Part shown: positions 27,053-35,996 of the stretch, one piece after another
How positions within the stretch are numbered: the first letter of the stretch is position 1
Layout of the letters: each line of letters begins with the position of its first letter
Origin: Hymenobacter tibetensis
Lineage (GTDB): Bacteria > Bacteroidota > Bacteroidia > Cytophagales > Hymenobacteraceae
Reading direction: 5' to 3'
Length of the DNA stretch: 64,000 bases
Assembly: GCF_022827545.1 (NCBI RefSeq)
Contig: NZ_CP094669.1
Location: 2,570,001-2,634,000, forward strand
Program-made: the position numbers and the translations under genes
The notes under the pieces: model-generated
Seen by the model: only the letters and a program-made list of their open reading frames with translations
Database searches by the model: none
Told to the model about the DNA's origin: nothing

Positions 27053-27733
27053 TTACTCGGTTACGCGGTACCCAATGCCACGGACTGTTTCCAGGAAGTC
27101 GGCGGAGGCAAAGGCACCGAGCTTTTTACGGATGTTCTTGATATGCACGTCGATATAATTGGAATCGGAATCGTCTTCCAGCACGTTGCCCCATAGATGC
27201 TCTCCTAATTGCAGGCGGGTAAGCACGCGGTTTTTGTGCAGCACCAGGTAGTGTAGCAGGTCGAATTCTTTTTTGGTGAGCGACACTTCTTGCTCGCCAT
27301 GGCGCAGCACCCGGCCCGGCACATCCATCGTGAAGTCGGGGCCGAAGACTATTTCCTGGCGCTTCAGCCCGAATTTGCGGCGCACTATGGCCTGCATCCG
27401 GCTTTGCAGTTCCAGCAAAGAAAACGGCTTGGGCAAATAATCGTCGGCGCCCAGGTCGAGGCCCTTGATACGGTCGTTGAGGGCGCCGCGGGCCGTGAGG
27501 ATAATGAACGATGCTTCTTGCCGGTCGTTGCGGCGGGCTTCACGCAGTAAGTCGAGGCCATCGCCATCTGGCAAACCCAGGTCGAGGAGCACGAAGTCGT
27601 AGCTATTAACGAAGATTTTCTCGGAAGCTGTGGCGTAGGTGTGGGCCGAATCGACGAGGTACTTCGAGGCAAGTAGAAACTGCCGCACCTCGTCGTGCAG
27701 GCTTTTCTCGTCTTCCACAATCAGGACGTGCAT
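27053..27733 (-). CDS. OmpR/PhoB-family response regulator
   Basis: 226 aa. Receiver domain about 1-115 with E7/D8, phospho-acceptor D51 in LLDLGLPDGDG, the switch Thr in IILTARGAL and the conserved Lys in YLPKPFSL. A winged-helix DNA-binding domain follows (about 128-225; LTKKEFDLLHYLVLH, IDVHIKNIRKKLG). It is the partner of the kinase encoded 8 nt downstream. Upstream, 79 bp separate it from the transporter gene, so the four genes could share a transcript. Confidence 0.94.
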   Translation of the reverse strand: MHVLIVEDEKSLHDEVRQFLLASKYLVDSAHTYATASEKIFVNSYDFVLLDLGLPDGDGLDLLREARRNDRQEASFIILTARGALNDRIKGLDLGADDYLPKPFSLLELQSRMQAIVRRKFGLKRQEIVFGPDFTMDVPGRVLRHGEQEVSLTKKEFDLLHYLVLHKNRVLTRLQLGEHLWGNVLEDDSDSNYIDVHIKNIRKKLGAFASADFLETVRGIGYRVTE

Positions 27734-27812
27734 AGGAAATCAGGTTTAAAGCACAACATTCTCGTGGCCGAAGTGAAGCGTAGATGAAGAAATACCCACG
27801 AGGCGCTTCAGG

Positions 27813-29384
27813 CTACTGGCGTAAATACGTTCCTAGGTCTGAAATGGACGCAATGCCCAACTGCGTGGCCTGTTGGCGCCGCATGAGTAGGGCATAGGTG
27901 TTGTTGAAGCCCAGCGGCGCCAACCATTCCAGCCCGTAGCGCCGCTGAAACCCGGCGCGTACGTAGCGCAACACGCCCCCGGCATCACCACCCAGCGAGT
28001 CAACCACGGCCGGCGTCGGTTGGAGCAGCACCAGCAACCCCGTACCAGTGTATTCCGGGTACATGTCAATGGCGCCGCTACGTAGCGCCTCGAAGCAGAT
28101 GGTGGTGCCGCCCAGGCCGGTTTTGGTTTCTACGTCGAGGTTGGTGTAGCCGCGGATGAGGCCGGCGTACATCTCGGCCAGAATGTACTGTTCGGCAAAA
28201 ATCTTGGAGCCTAATTTTACGGTAGCAGTTCCTGGCGCTAGGGGACGCGGGGCGCGCCACAGTCCTTGGCGGCGCAGAAAGGCCAGGGCAACGGCGCGGG
28301 GCTCTTCGTGCAGATAGTCCACGCGGTAGTTTAGCTCGGTCATTACCGAATCCGAGAGTTGCCCGGCCAGCTTGCCAAACACTGCCCGTAGTTCTGGGTG
28401 TTCGGTGAGGAGGCCGGCCCGCACGACGGGCGCCGCGTAGTACGGCGGAAATACGTGGCGGTCATCGTGGAGCACTTGTAAGTCGTAGGCCTTGATGCGG
28501 CCATCGGTGGAGTAGCCGTCGATAAGGTCCACGTTGGCGTTGCGGGCCGCTTCGTACACCAGCGCTGGCGCCAGCACCACACTTGGCAGCCGGCGCAGGC
28601 CATACGCTGCAGTCAGGCCCGGCAACCCATCGGCCCGGCCCACAAACTCGGGGCTGAAACCCGCCTGCAAACGCCCGGTAGCGCGCGGCAGCAGATACAG
28701 CGTCGCGAGGAGCGGCAACGCCACCAGCACCCCAATGCCCACGGTGCGCCGCTTTTCACCGGCCCAGCGCTGCACCCCGCCCAGGGCAGCATCAAACACC
28801 AGCGCCAGCGCCGCCGCCGGAATAGCCCCAGCCAATATCATAACCGGATTGTTGAGGGCAATGCCTCCGAAGATGAACTCGCCCAACCCGCCCGCCGCCA
28901 CGTACGCCGCCAGCGTAGCCACGCCCACATTGATAACCGCTGCCGTTCGGATGCCCGCCAGCAGCACCGGCAACGCCAGCGGCAGCTCTACACGGCGCAA
29001 GAGCTGGCCATCGGTGAAACCCAGGCCGCGGGCCGCTTCCACCACGCCCGCATCAACCCCCCGAATACCCGTTACGGTGTTGCGGACAATGGGCAGCAGG
29101 GCATACAAGAACAGCGCGAAGATGGCCGGCACCGGCCCAATACCCATGGCTGGTATCAGAAAGCCTAGCAGGGCAATACTGGGAATAGTTTGGAGGATGC
29201 CGGCCGCCCCCAGCACCCACGGCGCCCACCGGGGGCGGCGGGTGAGCAGCAACCCCAGCGGTACCCCCACCGCCACGCCCAGCAGCAACGACGCCGCGGT
29301 CAGGCCAATGTGCTGCACCGTTTGCTGGCCCAGCTTGCCGGCTTGCAGCTGCCAAAAAGCTAGTAGTTCGTGCAAGGTATTCAT
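27813..29384 (-). CDS. Quaternary-amine/osmoprotectant ABC permease fused to a permuted substrate-binding domain
   Basis: 523 aa. Residues 1-235 are the OpuB/ProW-type permease: five or six helices and the EAA loop near GVVEAARGLGFTDGQLL. Residues 240-523 are an OpuAC-type binding domain, but its halves are in reversed order. Residues 240-375 (FSPEFVGRADGLPGL, AYSTDG-like GYSTDGRIKAYDL, FPPYYAAPVV) match the normal second half, and residues 387-523 (VKLGSKIFAEQYIL, YPEYTGTGLL, GFNNTYALL, ending ISDLGTYLRQ) match the normal first half. The frame is uninterrupted and the new ends fall at the inter-half junction. Substrate is likely glycine betaine, choline or a related compound. Its ATG overlaps the ATPase stop by 4 nt. 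Confidence 0.9.
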   Translation of the reverse strand: MNTLHELLAFWQLQAGKLGQQTVQHIGLTAASLLLGVAVGVPLGLLLTRRPRWAPWVLGAAGILQTIPSIALLGFLIPAMGIGPVPAIFALFLYALLPIVRNTVTGIRGVDAGVVEAARGLGFTDGQLLRRVELPLALPVLLAGIRTAAVINVGVATLAAYVAAGGLGEFIFGGIALNNPVMILAGAIPAAALALVFDAALGGVQRWAGEKRRTVGIGVLVALPLLATLYLLPRATGRLQAGFSPEFVGRADGLPGLTAAYGLRRLPSVVLAPALVYEAARNANVDLIDGYSTDGRIKAYDLQVLHDDRHVFPPYYAAPVVRAGLLTEHPELRAVFGKLAGQLSDSVMTELNYRVDYLHEEPRAVALAFLRRQGLWRAPRPLAPGTATVKLGSKIFAEQYILAEMYAGLIRGYTNLDVETKTGLGGTTICFEALRSGAIDMYPEYTGTGLLVLLQPTPAVVDSLGGDAGGVLRYVRAGFQRRYGLEWLAPLGFNNTYALLMRRQQATQLGIASISDLGTYLRQ

Positions 29385-30523
29385 GGGCGTTGGAGGCGTT
29401 GAACGGCTTGTCCGAAAGCGGCCATCAAGGCAGGCAGCGTGACCGGAACCAGGGGGGAGGCCGCCGCTGGCGGGCCTTGCTCTGTGGCCTTGTTGGCAAG
29501 GTGCTGAATCCATAGTACCGGCGAAGAAGCAAGCTCCTCTGAGGCCGGGGCCGTAGAGGAAACGGCCCCGGCCGAGCTAGAAGCTGCCGGGGTTTTATGA
29601 GCGGTAGTGGCCGCACGGCGGGCTTCTAGCGGAGCACTTAGTAGCTCCAATGCTTCTTGAACGGTTACGTTAGATTGTATTATGTTTTGATTTGATTTCA
29701 AGTTGTTTATATGTTCGGAGTCATTGGACCTGGCTAAATCAATGAGCAAGTCGTCTAGCTGCAACGTGCGCAGTTGTAAGGTCAGCCGCTCGGCCTCGAA
29801 GAAGCGCCGCACGAAGTCGTTGGCTGGCTGAAATAACAGCTCCCGCGGCGTGCCTAGCTGCTGCACCTGGCCGCCATCGAGTAACATAATCCGGTCGGCT
29901 AGTTCGAAGGCCTCGGTGACATCGTGCGTAACCAGGACCACCGTTTTCTGGCGTAGCTCGTCCAACTCCCGGAACTCCCGCCGGATGCCGGCTCTCGTGA
30001 TAGGGTCGAGGGCGCCGAAGGGTTCATCGAGCAGGATGATGGGTGGGTTAGCGGCCAGGGCGCGGGCCAGGCCAACCCGCTGCTGCTGGCCCCCCGAGAG
30101 TTGCCGCGGATATTGGTTGGCATAGCGTTCGGGTGCCAGGTGCAGGCGAGTGAGCAAAGCCTCGGTGCGGGCCTGTATCTGGGCGGCGGGGTGGCCTAGG
30201 AGCTTCGGTACCACCGCCACATTCTCGGCTACGGTCAGGTGCGGCAGTAGCCCTACCTGCTGAATAACGTAGCCGATACCGCGCCGCAGTTCTTCGGGCC
30301 GTTGTGCGCGCACGTCCTGGCCCTGCACTTCCACTGTGCCGGCATCGGGCTCCACCAGCCGGTTGAGGGTTTTGAGCAGGGTGGTTTTGCCGCAGCCGCT
30401 GGGCCCCAGCAACACCAAGGTTTCACCGGCCAACAAGTCGAACGATATATCCTGCACGACAGCGTGCGGACCGTAGCGCTTGCTAAGTCCACGGGCCCGA
30501 ATAACGGGTTGAGAATGGGGCAT
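29381..30523 (-). CDS. Quaternary-amine/osmoprotectant ABC importer ATPase
   Basis: 380 aa from the ATG at 30523. Walker [16 protein letters not shown]-loop [13 protein letters not shown] (typical of glycine-betaine/proline ATPases), signature [12 protein letters not shown], Walker [15 protein letters not shown] and switch His VTHDVTEA are intact (about 1-240). The C-terminus has no CBS pair; instead it runs through an Asn/Ile-rich linker encoded by an AT-rich stretch (about 29664-29720), an Ala/Ser/Thr-rich segment, and a helical end. A longer start at 30601 would precede the conserved N-terminus. It is the first gene of the two-gene importer operon, overlapping the permease by ATGA. Confidence 0.93.
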   Translation of the reverse strand: MPHSQPVIRARGLSKRYGPHAVVQDISFDLLAGETLVLLGPSGCGKTTLLKTLNRLVEPDAGTVEVQGQDVRAQRPEELRRGIGYVIQQVGLLPHLTVAENVAVVPKLLGHPAAQIQARTEALLTRLHLAPERYANQYPRQLSGGQQQRVGLARALAANPPIILLDEPFGALDPITRAGIRREFRELDELRQKTVVLVTHDVTEAFELADRIMLLDGGQVQQLGTPRELLFQPANDFVRRFFEAERLTLQLRTLQLDDLLIDLARSNDSEHINNLKSNQNIIQSNVTVQEALELLSAPLEARRAATTAHKTPAASSSAGAVSSTAPASEELASSPVLWIQHLANKATEQGPPAAASPLVPVTLPALMAAFGQAVQRLQRP

Positions 30524-30748
30524 ACAATCGGGTAGAGGCAGTAAGATAAGCGCCGGGGATGAAATTGTAGTGGGAGGTGCCGCCAGCAAGTCACCCCGCA
30601 ACAGCCACTGAGGGCAGCGCCTGCTTGAAAGCCTGAAGTTCCAACGTTAGGTGCCCTCGAAAAGCCTTGCCGGGGGCAGCGCCGGGTTTGCGCTTCGCGC
30701 AACCGTTGCCAGCTTGTATCTTGAGCCACTTTCACCACCACGCTTCCT

Positions 30749-31756
30749 ATGAACCGCAAACACCTGTTTCTGCTTTTTCTTCTGGTTGTCTACCTGCCTT
30801 ATGTGCCACGTACCGCTACGGCCCAGGTCTACCGCGCCACTGATCCGCTGGCCCATACCTTCTCCATTGTGGCCCGCGACCCGCAAACCGGCGACATGGC
30901 GGTGGCCGTGCAGAGCCACTGGTTTTCGGTGGGCACGTCCGTGAGCTGGGGCGAAGCAGGCGTGGGAGTGGTAGCCACGCAGTCGTTCACCAACAAGTCG
31001 TTTGGTATGCGAGGGCTGGCCTTGCTCAAGAGCGGTAAGACTGCCCAACAGGCCCTCGATGAACTGCTCCGCACCGACGAAGGCCGCGACGTGCGCCAAG
31101 TGGCCATTCTGGATGCGCAAGGCAGCGTGGCTACCCACACCGGCAAAAAGTGCGTTGATATGGCGGGGCAGCAGCAGGGCAATCAGTTTTCGGTGCAAGC
31201 CAACATGATGCTCACCAACACGGTGCCTACGGCCATGGCTAACGCCTACGAACAAAATGCGAAGCTGCCTTTTGCCGAGCGAGTGGTAGCTTCTCTGGAA
31301 GCGGCCCAAGCCGCTGGCGGCGACATCCGAGGCCGGCAGTCGGCCGCGCTGCTGGTGGTGCGGGGCAAGGCCACCGATGCTCCCTGGGATGACCGGCTCA
31401 TCGACTTGCGCGTGGACGACAGCGCCGAACCGCTCAAAGAACTGGCCCGCCTGCTGCGCCTGCGCCGCGCCTACGAGCACATGAACGCCGGCGACTTGGC
31501 CGTAGAGAAAAACGATGTGCCCGGGGCCATCCGGGAGTATCAAGCCGCCGAAAAGCTCTTCCCCGACAACCTGGAAATGAAGTACTGGCACGCCATCAGC
31601 TTGGCCAACAAACAGCAAGTGCCGGCCGCGCTGAAAATGCTACAGCCCATTTTCAAGCAAGACCCTAACTGGCGCACGCTCACGCAGCGGCTGCCCAAAG
31701 TAGGGTTGCTGACCGTGAGCAACGCCGAACTCAAGCAGATTCTGGCATTGCCATAA
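30749..31756 (+). CDS. DUF1028 (Ntn-hydrolase-like) secreted protein with TPR-like tail
   Basis: 335 aa. Signal peptide about 1-25 (ending TATAQ). The DUF1028 domain (about 30-230) begins HTFSIVARDPQTGDMAVAVQS and contains SVSWGEAGVGVVATQSFTNK and ANMMLTNTVPTAM, the family's conserved blocks; these proteins have an Ntn-hydrolase fold and likely cleave amides or peptides. The C-terminal ~100 residues have TPR-like helices (HMNAGDLAVEKNDVPGAIRE). It is followed by two further exported enzymes in the same direction, with gaps of 60 and 103 bp. Confidence 0.88.
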   Translation: MNRKHLFLLFLLVVYLPYVPRTATAQVYRATDPLAHTFSIVARDPQTGDMAVAVQSHWFSVGTSVSWGEAGVGVVATQSFTNKSFGMRGLALLKSGKTAQQALDELLRTDEGRDVRQVAILDAQGSVATHTGKKCVDMAGQQQGNQFSVQANMMLTNTVPTAMANAYEQNAKLPFAERVVASLEAAQAAGGDIRGRQSAALLVVRGKATDAPWDDRLIDLRVDDSAEPLKELARLLRLRRAYEHMNAGDLAVEKNDVPGAIREYQAAEKLFPDNLEMKYWHAISLANKQQVPAALKMLQPIFKQDPNWRTLTQRLPKVGLLTVSNAELKQILALP

Positions 31757-31816
31757 GGCCGGGCACTGCTTTGGCAACGTCTTCCAGTTGATTTCCTCTG
31801 TCTTTTATCAAAGCCC

Positions 31817-32371
31817 ATGACCCGACTTTCCTTCCTGCGCCTGTTGCTGCTGCCTTTGGTTGCCTTCACCACCCAATGCACCACCGAGCGTTCCACCACC
31901 GCGTCGCCAACTGTAGTGTACGTGGTTCGACACGCCGAAAAAGACCTCACGCCCAACCTGCCTGATCCGCTGTTGACGCCATCCGGCCAACAACGGGCGC
32001 TAGCCCTGCGCGACTCGCTGCTTCCGCAGAAGCCAGTAGCCGCTATCTTCAGCACCGCCACCAGCCGCACCCGCGCCACGGCCGAACCGCTGGCCCAAGC
32101 CCTCAAACTTTCCATCCAAGACTACGACCCCAAGCAGTTGGCCGTGTTGGCTGCCCGTATCCGTCGCGAGTACGCCGGAAAGTCGGTGCTGATAATTGGG
32201 CACTCCAATACCATCCTTGAAACCAGCGAAGCCCTCGGGGCGCCGCGTGCCGTACCCACCATCGGCGACAACGAATATGATTATCTACTGGAAGTCAAGG
32301 TGCCCCGCGACTCCACCCAAGCGGCTACAGTGGCAGCTCGGCGCTATGGCGCAAAAAGCGCTGCCCAGTAG
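31817..32371 (+). CDS. Histidine phosphatase family protein, exported
   Basis: 184 aa. The N-terminus is a signal peptide with a Cys near its end (FTTQCTTERS), so it may be a lipoprotein, although the lipobox is atypical. The core has VVYVVRHAEKDLT with the catalytic RH(A/G)E motif, STATSRTRATAEPLAQ and VLIIGHSNTI with the second catalytic His. Size fits SixA-like single-domain phosphatases. Substrate unknown; localisation in the periplasm is inferred. Gene lies between DUF1028 and the M28 peptidase. Confidence 0.88.
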   Translation: MTRLSFLRLLLLPLVAFTTQCTTERSTTASPTVVYVVRHAEKDLTPNLPDPLLTPSGQQRALALRDSLLPQKPVAAIFSTATSRTRATAEPLAQALKLSIQDYDPKQLAVLAARIRREYAGKSVLIIGHSNTILETSEALGAPRAVPTIGDNEYDYLLEVKVPRDSTQAATVAARRYGAKSAAQ

Positions 32372-32474
32372 GCACTAGCTGTTTTCTGCTGCAACTTACA
32401 GCGGCATCCTGCTACTTTAAGGGTGTTGGCACTGGCGCTACACCTGATTTTCTGATTTAGATTTCTCTTACTGC

Positions 32475-33866
32475 ATGTCTGTTTCCATTTCCCGCTTGCT
32501 GCTGGCCGGCGCCTTCTCACTTGCTGTTGCCGTACCAGCAACTGCTCAAACCACCACGAAAATTGATTCGCTGGCCATCCGGAAAATCTACGACGAAGCC
32601 TTGCTACGCGGCCAGAGCTACGAGAACCTACGGGAGCTATGCACCAAAGTGGGGCCGCGCCTAAGTGGCTCGCCGCAGGCCGAGCAGGCAGTGCAGTGGG
32701 GCAAAGTAGCCATGGAAAAACTCGGCCTAGACCGGGTGTATCTGCAGGAAGTAATGGTGCCGCACTGGGTGCGGGGGGCCAAAGAAAAAGCGGAAATCAA
32801 ACCTGCCAAAGGCAAAGGCCTCAACCTGGCCGTGTGCGCGCTTGGTGGCTCAGTGGGTACCGGCGGCAAACTCAAAGCGCAACTGGTGGAAGTGAAAAGC
32901 ATGGCCGAGCTGGCGGCATTGCCTGCCGAAAAAGTGAAGGGCAAGATTGTGTTCTTCAACCGCCCCATGAACGCGACCTACGTGCAAACGGGCCGTGCCT
33001 ACGGCGAAGCCGGTGACCAGCGCCGGATCGGAGCGTCCGAAGCCGCCAAGCGTGGGGCCGTGGGGGCCCTCGTGCGTAGCCTCTCGCTTGCCCACGACGA
33101 CCTTCCGCACACCGGCACCATGCGCTACGAAGACAACGTGGCCAAAGTGCCCGCCGCCGCCGTCAGTACCAACGGTGCCGACCAACTCAGCCAGCTCCTG
33201 AAAGTGGACCCCGACCTGACCGTGGAGCTGGAAATGGCTTGCCAGACCCTGCCCGACGTAAAAAGCTACAACGTAGTGGGTGAAATCAAAGGCTCGAAAT
33301 ATCCCGCCGAAATCATCACCGTTGGCGGCCACCTAGACTCGTGGGACCTAGCCCAAGGAGCGCACGACGACGGTACGGGCTGCGTGCAAAGCATGGAAGT
33401 GCTGCGGCTGCTCAAAGCTACTGGCCTGCGTCCTGAGCGTACGGTTCGGGCCGTGCTGTTCATGAACGAGGAGAACGGCGCGCGGGGTGGCATGAAGTAC
33501 GCCGAACTAGCCAAAGCGGCCAAAGAGCAACACGTAGCCGCTATGGAGTCAGACGGGGGAGGCTTTACGCCTCGCGGCTTCAATATCGAGGCCGAACCAG
33601 CTATGGTGAAGAAGATGCAGCAGTGGCAACCCTTGTTTGCGCCTTATGGTAGCAGCGAGTTCAGCCCTGGCCACGGAGGCACGGACATCGGCCCGTTGAA
33701 AGACCAAGTGAAAGCCCTCATCGGCTACGACTGCGACGACCAGCGCTATTTCGATATTCACCATACCGCTGCCGATACCTTCGATAAAGTCAACCGCCGC
33801 GAATTAGAGTTGGGCGGTGCTAGCATGGCCGCCCTTATTTACATGATCAGCAAATACGGATTGTAA
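32475..33866 (+). CDS. M28-family zinc aminopeptidase/carboxypeptidase-Q-like, secreted
   Basis: 463 aa. Signal peptide about 1-24 (VAVPATAQ). A PA-like insert covers about 120-245 (KGKIVFFNRPM). The di-zinc ligands are seen in TVGGHLDSWDLAQGAHDDG (H, bridging D), FMNEENGARGG (catalytic Glu and ligand Glu), MESDGGG (D) and DIHHTAADT (H). The arrangement fits M28 peptidases of the plasma glutamate carboxypeptidase (CPQ) branch, which hydrolyse dipeptides. A bidirectional terminator follows at 33955-34003. Confidence 0.92.
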   Translation: MSVSISRLLLAGAFSLAVAVPATAQTTTKIDSLAIRKIYDEALLRGQSYENLRELCTKVGPRLSGSPQAEQAVQWGKVAMEKLGLDRVYLQEVMVPHWVRGAKEKAEIKPAKGKGLNLAVCALGGSVGTGGKLKAQLVEVKSMAELAALPAEKVKGKIVFFNRPMNATYVQTGRAYGEAGDQRRIGASEAAKRGAVGALVRSLSLAHDDLPHTGTMRYEDNVAKVPAAAVSTNGADQLSQLLKVDPDLTVELEMACQTLPDVKSYNVVGEIKGSKYPAEIITVGGHLDSWDLAQGAHDDGTGCVQSMEVLRLLKATGLRPERTVRAVLFMNEENGARGGMKYAELAKAAKEQHVAAMESDGGGFTPRGFNIEAEPAMVKKMQQWQPLFAPYGSSEFSPGHGGTDIGPLKDQVKALIGYDCDDQRYFDIHHTAADTFDKVNRRELELGGASMAALIYMISKYGL

Positions 33867-33954
33867 TAGAAGCACGGAGGTAGTACGCGGATGTAGCTGC
33901 AAAATTTGCACTAAGTAAGCCGTTGCAATTTCCGTTGTAAACCGAATAATACAG

Positions 33955-34003
33955 GCACCAAAAAAAGCCGGCCGCATTTATTGCGGCCGGCTTTTTTTGG
34001 TGC
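33955..34003. terminator. Bidirectional rho-independent terminator, 22-bp perfect stem
   Basis: The arm at 33955-33976 (GCACCAAAAAAAGCCGGCCG then CA) is exactly complementary to 33982-34003 around a 5-nt loop, giving a T7 run on each strand. It separates the M28 peptidase gene from the converging small gene. Confidence 0.9.
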
Positions 34004-34012
34004 TCGAAATAA

Positions 34013-34246
34013 TTATTGAGCAGAAACTTCTTTCTTCGGACGACCGGGACGCTTGCCAGTGCTGCTTACTGCACGAGGTTTGCGTTCTTTTTTCTCTACG
34101 GTATAGCCAGGCTCAAGCATCGTGCTGATTTCAGAAATCAACTCGTTTACTTTCGTCATGTTTTTGCGAATCTGATTGAGTACCGCTTCGTTGTCTTCGG
34201 CGCTAGCCAGGATTTGCTGTAATTTGCTTAGGTCAGGAGTGGCCAT
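34013..34246 (-). CDS. Small basic-tailed protein with an AT-hook-like motif
   Basis: 77 aa from the ATG at 34246. The N-terminal ~45 residues are predicted helical (a short coiled-coil-like segment LSKLQQILASAEDNEAVLNQ). The tail is rich in Lys/Arg and contains GKRPGRPKKE, close to the AT-hook core RGRP with flanking basic residues. Such tails bind the minor groove of AT-rich DNA, so a nucleoid-associated or regulatory role is possible; this is inference. The upstream region is long and AT-rich, and a strong terminator follows the gene, which supports expression. Confidence 0.72.
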   Translation of the reverse strand: MATPDLSKLQQILASAEDNEAVLNQIRKNMTKVNELISEISTMLEPGYTVEKKERKPRAVSSTGKRPGRPKKEVSAQ

Positions 34247-35073
34247 TATTTGGAAATTTTAGTTGAGGGGACACTGATTTGCACTCAAAGTTGAGTTAAA
34301 AACTATTTATATCAAATAGAGTTGATTGTATAACGAGAAAAAACGTGTTGGGTTATCTTGTTTAGCACGCTTGAAATAGAGAATGTTTTTAGTAGCTAAA
34401 TAGTATTTTAATTCATGCGGCAAATACAGTGGTGCATAGCCAACCGTTTGGGAGACGCCTACGTGCATAGGATACTGCTGCCTGTTACTTTGAGCGTTGC
34501 GTTATCCGCGGCGCATATTGCCACTCAGTACGCACCTAGGGTAATTGTTGGCTTGTATACTTCTTGCAATAAAATAGGCTAGGCACGGATGCATGATACG
34601 GTGTACACGACAGCCTCCTGTAAATGAACCCGATCAGCATGTTCACGTATTTTGAAAATACGATTAACTGTTTGATTGCTATAGGCTTGAGAAAGTTACT
34701 GGCGTAATATATTCGATTGATGCTTATTCATCTACTCTGCAAGCTATAGCCAGTAGTTATAGGGTGGACGCACTGTTTGGTGAGAAAACAAGGAACGTAA
34801 TTTTCTGTGTAGTGTAAGACTGAAAATATTCTGTTTAATAGCAGGTTTTCACTGAAATTTTTATTTGCTATTAATAATTTGCCTTCCAATTCCTGTATAA
34901 GAGTACACAGAAAGGGATTGGTAGATTCAGGCTAAATGCTCTTGTAGATACTTCACTCAAAGACTGTGCATATTCTGGAAATCATTGTGTTGTAGCAGCT
35001 ATAACGCAACAATGACTTTCCATTACGGGAAAGTCATTGAGTGTGTGAAGCGGAAAACAGCTGAACGGTAGAA
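34247..35073. other. Long AT-rich intergenic region
   Basis: 827 bp without a supported protein gene on either strand, much richer in A+T than the surrounding genes. It contains the promoter side of the small AT-hook-like gene and the downstream side of the OmpA gene, with a hairpin at 35011-35038. Nothing else definite is visible; a small RNA or a decayed segment cannot be excluded. Confidence 0.5.
35011..35038 (-). terminator. Hairpin downstream of the OmpA-family gene
   Basis: AATGACTTTCC at 35011-35021 and GGAAAGTCATT at 35028-35038 form an 11-bp stem with a 6-nt loop, 36 bp past the OmpA stop on the minus strand. The following T-run is weak. Confidence 0.45.
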
Positions 35074-35901
35074 TCAATTAGCTTCCAAGATCTGAAAAAG
35101 CTCGTCGAGTTTGGGCGTAAGAATAATTTCTGTGCGACGGTTCAGCGCTTTATTAGCTGGCGTATTATTCTGCGCGATAGGCACATATTCTGCGCGGCCG
35201 GAGGGAGTTACTTGGCTAGCTGGTAGTCCGTTAACTGTGAGTAGGCGAGTAATTTCCGTAGCTCGCAACACGCTCAAATCCCAGTTGTCGCGCATACCGG
35301 CCGTGCCTTTCGCAATCGGGACGTTGTCGGTGTGGCCTTCGACTAGCACATTTACGTCTTGATTGCCTTGCAGCGCAGTAGCCAGTTTCTTAAGAGCTTC
35401 CTGGCCTTTAGGGTCCACTTTAGTGGAACCGGATTTGAAGAGTAGTTGCTCGGAAAGGGAAACGTATACCTTACCATTCTTAACATTTACCTGTAAATCC
35501 TGGGCGTTGAAACCCAGCAAGGCGTCGCCCACCTTCTGGCGCAAGGCCTTCACGGCCGCATCCTTCTGGTCGAGAATGCGCTGCATGTCAGCAATCCGCT
35601 GCTCCTTTGAGCGCAGATCAGCGGAGAGGGCGGTGTTAGCCTGCTCGGCTCCGGTGAGGTTGTCATTGAGTTGATTGACCTGTTGGTTCTTGTTGAGCAG
35701 GCTGGCGCGTAGGGCTTGTTCGTTGCGGGCAGATTCTTGCTCCAAGGCAGTTTTTTGTGCTTGCAGCTGGTCGCGGGACGACGTGAGGGCAGCGTTTTGC
35801 TGTTGGAGGGCGGCAATTTCCTTGGCGTTGCAACCGCCAAGGAGCAACGCGCCTGCACTCAGCGAAGACAGCAAGACCAAACGGGCAGACAGTAAATGCA
35901 T
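35074..35901 (-). CDS. OmpA-family peptidoglycan-binding lipoprotein with coiled coil
   Basis: 275 aa. Lipoprotein signal with lipobox LLGGC (Cys about 24). Residues about 27-125 are a Gln/Leu-rich coiled coil (IAALQQQNAALTSSRDQLQA and onwards). The OmpA_C domain follows with LVEGHTDNVPIAKG, DNWDLSVLRATEITRLL and NRRTEIIL, containing the Asp and Arg that bind diaminopimelate. It probably tethers the outer membrane to peptidoglycan. It is transcribed alone, divergent from the S8 protease gene. Confidence 0.93.
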   Translation of the reverse strand: MHLLSARLVLLSSLSAGALLLGGCNAKEIAALQQQNAALTSSRDQLQAQKTALEQESARNEQALRASLLNKNQQVNQLNDNLTGAEQANTALSADLRSKEQRIADMQRILDQKDAAVKALRQKVGDALLGFNAQDLQVNVKNGKVYVSLSEQLLFKSGSTKVDPKGQEALKKLATALQGNQDVNVLVEGHTDNVPIAKGTAGMRDNWDLSVLRATEITRLLTVNGLPASQVTPSGRAEYVPIAQNNTPANKALNRRTEIILTPKLDELFQILEAN

Positions 35902-35996
35902 ATCTGAAGTGATAAATGAAATGTGGGAAAAGGAGTAGTTGAGCTTGAAACGGCCCGTGCGCGAGTTGAGTTGTCGGCTAGGAGCATCGACAGCAG

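Noticed and set aside
30524..30748. Region before the DUF1028 gene as part of the ATPase N-terminus
   Set aside because: The extended ATPase frame adds a non-conserved tail; the ATG at 30523 starts the NBD.
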